Assembly: GCA_028023455.1 (NCBI GenBank)
Contig: JAQFVV010012506.1
Span: 1,914,714 to 1,978,713, forward strand
Direction of reading: 5' to 3'
DNA: 64,000 bases
Source of the DNA: Epiperipatus broadwayi
Taxonomy: Eukaryota > Onychophora > Udeonychophora > Euonychophora > Peripatidae
A model generated the notes under the pieces. The model ran no database searches, was not told the DNA's origin, and was given only the letters and a program-made list of their open reading frames with translations. Positions 57,640 through 64,000 of the stretch are shown in pieces. Made by a program: the position numbers and the translations under genes. Every line of letters begins with the position of its first letter. The first letter of the stretch is position 1.

Positions 57640-60060
57640 CACAAGACAAAGTAATATCTTTGACAAAATCATAAATCACTGAATTCAAAGGTAAACTAAA
57701 AACATCAATTTATATATATTAAAAAATTATATAGAGCCAAGTAAAGACTCTTATAGAAATCCATGATTAATGAATCTAAACCCATTAATAACACCATGTA
57801 TTCTTTCTGACTTTTAGATAACATAAGCAAAATGGCATTGAAAATCATAACATAAATGACATATGAGAACGGCATGATTAACAGAATCAAATACTTTAGA
57901 TAAATCAAAATAAACAGCTTCATTCTTGAGGCCTTTATCCAATGGCAGTGTTAAATGATGTACATGATATAAAGAGTATTCAAAGTACTCTTTCCAGCAA
58001 CAAAATCAAACTGATGTATGGAAGTCACTTTATATATATTTAAGAATATTATCTTATCCTTAACTATCATCTCAAATTGCTTAGCAATGCAGAAATGATA
58101 GAAATAGATCTAATTAATTTATCACTTTTTTAAAAAAAAAAATGTGTTTAAACATTCAAGAAATATACCAGAAGATAAAGAACAATTAAATAAGTAAACT
58201 AAAACAAATATAAAAGCAAACATTATTTTTAAGAATTTGTGAGTTTATTTAAACCAAAAGACTGAACACATTTTTAAACCATGAATTAGGCATGGTAATT
58301 GAATGTTAAAAACATGCAAGCAAAATAAAAAATAAAAAATAAATTTAGAAGTGAAATTGTTAATAGTTGCTCAATGTGTAGCATATGCATAAAAAAATTA
58401 TTAAAAAAATCAGACACATGTTTTTAAGAAAGGGTGATCATGTGACACATGTTTTTCATTACTATGTTCTTCTAATATGTTATCATTATCTTTAATACAA
58501 TCAATTTGATTAGAGGATTTTTAAATCAAAGAATTAATTGTTTTTTTTATTTCAGTGACATATTTTTATTGCAAAGAAGTTCCCTATAATAATTTGATTT
58601 TTCTTATTTTAATATCCTATTTAATTTTCTTATTAATATTCTTCAAAGAAATCACTATTTCTCAAATTAATTTTTTTAATCAACTAATGTAAAATCCATG
58701 AGAAGGTTTTTTACTTTTATTATTCAAGTTAATGTAATAAGTTTCTTAATCAATTAAAGAACTACCTATATTCTGAAATTATAAAAAGTTCATGTCTATA
58801 TATTCCAGGCCAACTATATAATCCCAGTTCTGAATTGATAATGAATTATTTAACACGTGATAATTTACAAACAGTAGGTTACTGGCTTATCACAAGTTAC
58901 AGACAATTTCAAAAGAATTACAAAATGTTCCATAATGGCAAATTCAGATACATCAGATTTTTAATTATATATAAAGCTGATCAGGACTAATAAATGTATG
59001 CTCAAGCAGAGATTTATATTAAAGAGTTGTATACAAAAGTGATAAATTTACTTGACTAAAACTGTAACTATATAACAAATTCAAGTAATACAAGTAGAAT
59101 TATGTTCCATGACTAATAAATCAATATTCATATCATCAATTATTATGGCAGAAGAGGAATACAAATTACATATTAAATTGTCAAGTGCACAAATATAATT
59201 TACAATGGAACTACTCCATAATCTATATAGTGCAATTAATAAAAGAACTCCATTAGAAAAATTAAATGTTCCTAGTAAATGTTAGAACCTCATAAATAAA
59301 ATTTAAACCAATTTTTATATAAATCATTACACCTGTGGAATGTGAATATGAATGCAGCATAAGAACACTCTTGTAGCCATCCAAATTATATAAAGGTTTT
59401 TCAAGAGAAATCCATGTCTCAGACAGAACAACAATGTCATAAACTGTAATAGAATATTACTTAAATATATATTTAATTTAGCAAAATGAATTCATATACT
59501 AAAAATATTCAGTGAAAAATATTCATGGCCTTATGATCAGGTATCTGATTAGGTCATATACTAGAAACTAAATATCAGAATGACAATAATTTGACTTCAT
59601 TTTTAATGACAACACTGATATAATAAGTTCTAAAGATCAAATCAATGCTAATTCCACTTCATTTTTAACAACATTGGTAGAATTAATATCATTTCTGACA
59701 CAAACCAAACCATTTTGAATATTTTGGTTTTGATCATGAATTTTTTGCTTTGACTTCCAAAATAGCTGCCAAATAGACAAGGAAATCCATTCATTAATGT
59801 AATTGCATTGACTGTTATATTCTAAGGGTAGAATATCAGACATAGTTATAACATATTTCCTCTTATGTAAAAATAAATCTGGTTCATATTAGGATAAGCA
59901 AAATGAGCAACAATAAGTTCTAATTCATTCAATTTAGTTTTTGTGCAAAATACTTGCTTTAAGTCATTGATAGAAAAATATTAAAGTCAAGCTCATCCAT
60001 CATTTTGGAAACAATTTGTGGCAAATCTCTGTTATTTTGATAAAGAATGCCTTGTAATTC
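57640..60060 (-). pseudogene. APE-type LINE (CR1/Jockey-like) ORF2 remnant
   Basis: Minus strand, top to bottom. TKTKLNELELIVAHF near 59920 (start of the endonuclease). VLSETWISLE and NLDGYKSV at 59440-59370 (the conserved S/T-E-T-W block with catalytic Glu). AIIIDDMNIDLL near 59140 (the GDFN block, altered to DDMN). AVYFDLSKVFDSVNHAVL at 57920-57870 (RT motif A with catalytic Asp). NHGFL and ESLLGSI near 57770-57740 (the PQGS-x-LGP block, altered). KDITLSCDAA near 57650 (the altered YADD box). Stops and frameshifts occur throughout and the stretch between endonuclease and RT is degraded. Clade is uncertain. It explains how A-tailed SINEs could once have moved. Confidence 0.75.
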
Positions 60061-61026
60061 AATTTCAAAAACCATTTGAAATCTTTCCAAACCTTCACTT
60101 TATCTTTTAATGAAAATATATCTGTCTCATGTATGTGGTGATTATAATATTTAAAAGGAAAGCAATTACTTCACTATATTTGACAGTCACATGACCACCT
60201 CTTCTTATGCTTGTGTATAGCTGTTGTATCTGACAGTGTATAAGAACAACTCTGCATTCTAGGACCATCTATTGTAAGTTTAAGTAAATGACTGATTATC
60301 AGATGTCTTAATATTTTTTAAATTTCATTTCCCAGATTAGCTTTTGTTTTTACTAATGTAATTTCAGATTCAAAGGTGAAATAATATAATTATGATTCTA
60401 GCAACTCCCATTAATTGCACTTTACCAGTCAATCTAAAAACATGGAATTCAAAATTTGAAGATTTAAATGCAAGCCAATCTGCTTGTAAAGTTATATAGA
60501 TGTGATTTTAATTTGGTAACTTTAACAGACATTAAGCTGATTTGAATTTTGTGTTTAGGGTCATTTATAGATACACAATTACATTATTTCCAGCTTTAAC
60601 ACTCAAATCTAATTATAAAGGCAATGCCAAAAGGTGCTTTGGAAATAATTTAAAAAGCATTAAGGCATCTGATAAGCATTCATTGCTCAATATTACAATA
60701 GGTGGCACTTAAATGGTAAGCTGCTCTTGTTTTATAATAAAGTTTATGGTTTGAAATGAATGTTGAAATTTGTATTGCAAATAATATCTTTCACAATTAT
60801 TAATTGTGAAATTACATTTTGATCCAAAGCCATGAAAAATTATGCCTATGTAATTAAACCAGTTTTCCAAACATTGTTTATAATTTTATATATTTAACAA
60901 TGACTTGTAATGTACATTATTTGTATTTATTTCACTTCATAATATAAATAAATATATTTTGATTATTTAGTATTATAATAGTCAGAAAGTATAGCTGCTC
61001 TAACCAGACTTAAAGATATAGCTAAA

Positions 61027-61110
61027 GGGGTTTGAACCACATCCACATCTCTAAATCATATCTAAGTGATTCACTCCCTTAACCCCACAAGAGTTAAATT
61101 TCTTAATGCC
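61027..61110 (-). repeat. possible tRNA-derived SINE head
   Basis: Minus strand: B box GTGGTTCAAACCCC at 61027-61040, with an A-box-like TTAAGGGAGTGAATCAC about 40 nt upstream. GC-richer than its flanks. No tail or second copy found. Confidence 0.4.
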
Positions 61111-61626
61111 TCCCTGTAGTGAGGTAGAGATCAGACTCTTAAGGAATCCTAGCTAATGTAATGATCAGGTTTTAATATAGTATACAATGGTGGACACCTA
61201 TACCACATTATTATTACAACACTATTATTTATTATTGGTTTAGTAATGTTTACATTCCATTATATACACATATTTCCAAGTATATATGATAAACAGAGAA
61301 TACCCATGTGTATACATTAGATTTTGCCATGGCTTATAATATAATAAATACACACAACAATAAAAAATATTGATATAAATTATTTGCAATGCTGAGTTTG
61401 CTTCTATAGAGAGGAAGTGCATAATTCAATCTATGATGCAGATACTTGGTAAGTATGAATATTCCTTAAATGGTCAAATAAGTTGAAAGTCTGCCTCATT
61501 TAAAATTTAGCCTCATTTATACTAAAATATATATTATACCATAATGGATTCTAAACAATAAATCTGCTTAGCAAGACATACAGAGCATATATCAATAGGC
61601 ATAGTTATTATAAAAGCTAAATGTGG

Positions 61627-61633
61627 TACTTAG

Positions 61634-61671
<38 letters not shown>

Positions 61672-61678
61672 CTAAGTA
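61627..61678. repeat. perfect AT-cored palindrome 3
   Basis: TACTTAGTGAA and its inverse enclose (TA)n; another (TA)n tract follows at 61678-61695. Same design as 25728-25860. Confidence 0.9.
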
Positions 61679-61699
61679 TATATATATATATATAATTTC

Positions 61700-63079
61700 A
61701 TGTTGCTACAACTGCAGGATTTTCACATTCTTCCAATTTAATTTATGGATGGCTGCCTTGTTTCTAGTAATCATTATTTAAAGAAAGGAACCCATTCACC
61801 ATAGCATGGCCCAAGTTGAGGAATGAAAGGTGTTGCAGTAGCCTTATCTCCATTTTCTATTTGCCTATTTATTAGGAGTTCATTCTGGGTTACTAGTATC
61901 TCCAATATTTAGGAATGGGCCAATGAAGCAATTCAGAAACCAAATAAAAAAGAATGTAGAGAGACAATACTATCACTAAATACTACATATGGGAATATGA
62001 TCAAATGACCTTAATATTAAAGCCTTATTAAAGTTCAACATGAAAATATACAATCAGTGTATGCTAATATGCAGTAAAGAAAATCCATTATTAAAATCAA
62101 ATACCCTCCTCCCTTTAAGATCATTAAATTAAATAGATGCATAATTATACTAGCATCTTACCAATAGCATAGTTAATTAATAAACATTATTTGACTACTT
62201 CTTTGCTTATAAATTTAAGTGACATTTAAATATACAGATCATATATATAAAGATCACACTATATTTTCTCTCTTTTACAAATTAATTAAATTAACAGATG
62301 CTTATATAAACTAACATCTTCCAATAGCATAATTAAATAATAAGCATTTATGTTTAATTATGTATAACATATATAGGTCAAGATAAAGATTGCAAGATAC
62401 TTTAAAAAACAGCAAATCAAATAAACTTGTATATAAATTGCCATCTTTCCCATAGCATAAATAGATAATGAATATAATATATAATGAAATAAATCAATAA
62501 ATGGCAATGGACATTTTTTCTCACTCCCTGTCCTTCAAAAACATTAGACTAAACAAACTATGAGAAGATGGATGGAAGTTTTTTAGAATCAATCCTATCA
62601 GTTATTAAACAAATGGATTTCACTTTAAATAGCAGGATGAGGGTAAAATTTTGAAGTGTTTTAACTTAACTTTAAATCTATCATCTAACTTCTCCCCTTT
62701 ATATATTCCAAATGAAATCAATAAATAAAATAAAAAATAGGCCTGTTGATATTTTGTAGGTATGCTAACATTATATATATATTACAAGAAGAAAAAATCA
62801 CTTGATCACTAGAACACCTACATTAACATTATATATATGAAATAAAATTTAGTATCTATAATGAGTACTTGAATGCTGCATCATAGAGGTAAAATAATAA
62901 GATCAAAAAGAAAAACAAAGATAAAATGTTACTAGTAACAAAGAAGTGCTTATATGAATTTTTTTAAAGGGCAGCAGACTATGAATTGGTGATTGAAGTT
63001 TCATGATATCTGGTAGAAAGATTGATGTTCTGTTGAATTTAAATCATGGATGTTTGGATGCTTCATGTTTTAGTTAAAA
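61700..63079. other. no gene recognised
   Basis: 61700-61930 is somewhat GC-richer and could be an unrecognised repeat; the rest is AT-rich with no support for any feature. Confidence 0.4.
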
Positions 63080-63280
63080 TAGGTCTCATTTTTAGGCAGC
63101 AAAGGTAGGCAGTTTTCAGAGATGGTTCTCTGATCTGCTTCTGGATCCCATCTCTTGGACACCCATCTGAGAATGCATTAATGGGATGGCAAATGTGAGC
63201 TTCTCTACTCAGACATAATTCAGATAGATTTTTACTATATTGTACATCACAGTCAAAATTTTAAGACAAGAAGATTGAAC
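63080..63280 (-). other. GC-richer island with an open minus-strand frame
   Basis: About 66 codons without a stop on the minus strand, from about 63275 to a TGA near 63078. Parts: DVQYSKNLSELCLSREAH, NAFSDGCPRDGIQKQI and LKTAYLCCLKMRPIL. There is no ATG at the start, so an exon or a mobile-element fragment is possible. No domain recognised. The composition clearly differs from the flanking AT-rich DNA. Confidence 0.3.
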
Positions 63281-64000
63281 AAAGCAGAACTTGAGTATTT
63301 ATACATTTCTATCTCCTTTTTTAAATTCTTGGAAACACTTTAATGTTTTTCAGTCCTACATTTAACATTAATAAAAGTCTAATTATGCATTTCTTATTTA
63401 AAAATCATGTTTGATATTATTGTTTCAATATTCAACCCTGCAGACAAACAATTGATTTCATATTTTCATCATTTTTTTTTAATTGATATAAAGTTAAATT
63501 TAGTCAGAATGGTATTTACCTGGAACTATTTTCCTATTATCTATTTGCTTCATCTACTTTATAGTACATCAAATCCATTAGCTTAACTTATCTATTTGCT
63601 AGTAATTTTTTTTTTACTTTTTTTCTTAATTGCCACACTTATAACATTGATATTGTAATGCTAATAAAAACTGAGTGATTAATATATGAGAATCAGTGGT
63701 TACATTGTCCCACAATTGGGTATTCACTTGTAGCAGTTTGGAAATAGAGGTTCCACATGTTAGGTGACATTTACAATGCTCACACCATTTTTGGGATTGA
63801 ACTTGGGGATGATGGCAAATCATCATCAATCCCAGTTCAAATAAATATAAAATTAACTATTAATATTTAATATAAAATATAAACCAATGAGCATGAGAGA
63901 TTACTCTAAGAGATCAGCAGCTAACTACCCTAAGTATAAGCATAATTAACTATAAGTTCACCAGTATTAAAATAAGTAAAAGTTATTCATCACATGAATG

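Noticed and set aside
63626-63829. Cys-rich frame with CxxC pairs (minus strand)
   Set aside because: Spacing does not fit a known zinc finger, and part of the frame overlaps a palindromic tRNA-like word; chance cannot be excluded.

Overview
This window reads as non-genic DNA from an AT-rich animal (metazoan) nuclear genome, by eye about three quarters A+T. There are no prokaryotic operons, tRNA or rRNA genes. It has (TA)n, (CA)n-(TA)n and (ATT)n microsatellites, tRNA-derived SINEs, Penelope-like elements (PLEs), hAT transposons, LTR remnants and an APE-type LINE. The species cannot be named; an invertebrate is the best guess. Several repeats look CpG-decayed, which suggests germline DNA methylation.

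Layout. 0.5-4 kb: two copies of a tRNA-SINE, then a palindromic (foldback) element at 1828-3897 interrupted by a 1.5 kb hAT copy (1849-3376) with an 8-bp target duplication. 4.15-4.75 kb: a long palindrome carrying two hammerhead-ribozyme (HHR) motifs. 5.35-9.7 kb: two decayed PLE copies head to head; the second is split by a 2176-bp LTR-like insertion (7228-9403). 10.9-11.3 kb: a third PLE fragment. 12.9-13.7 kb: a candidate LTR. 17.7 kb: a PLE-type HHR-like motif. 19.8-23.9 kb: the most complete PLE (N-terminal region, RT, GIY-YIG), flanked by inverted repeats. 24.1-24.7 kb: a second HHR palindrome. 25.7-25.9 kb: two back-to-back AT-cored palindromes. 27.3 and 28.0-28.3 kb: smaller foldbacks. 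28.87-31.73 kb: a hAT element with a decayed BED/RNase H-like/hATC transposase and a perfect 8-bp duplication. 34.66-35.83 kb: a non-autonomous hAT. 41.4-43.1 kb: a purine-rich minus strand resembling a decayed coiled-coil protein. 45.58-45.79 kb: a 203-bp MITE enclosing a second kind of HHR. 48.8-49.5 kb: local tandem duplications. 50.6-51.3 kb: two phase-compatible exon-like stretches and a poly(A) signal, the best candidate for a host gene or its pseudogene. 52.76-53.05 kb: a single arm of the HHR palindrome family, with the best preserved ribozyme. 54.3 kb: another, different HHR. 57.6-60.1 kb: a decayed LINE on the minus strand. 63.1-63.3 kb: a small GC-richer island with an open frame.

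The most notable theme is self-cleaving RNA. At least three unrelated repeat contexts carry HHR cores with matching stems: a palindromic tRNA-tailed element, a MITE, and an element at 54.3 kb. PLE 3' regions carry degenerate relatives. One PLE copy ends in the same tRNA-like 3' module as the palindromic ribozyme elements, suggesting (inference) that the small ribozyme elements use PLE machinery. All protein-coding mobile elements seen are broken by stops and frameshifts.
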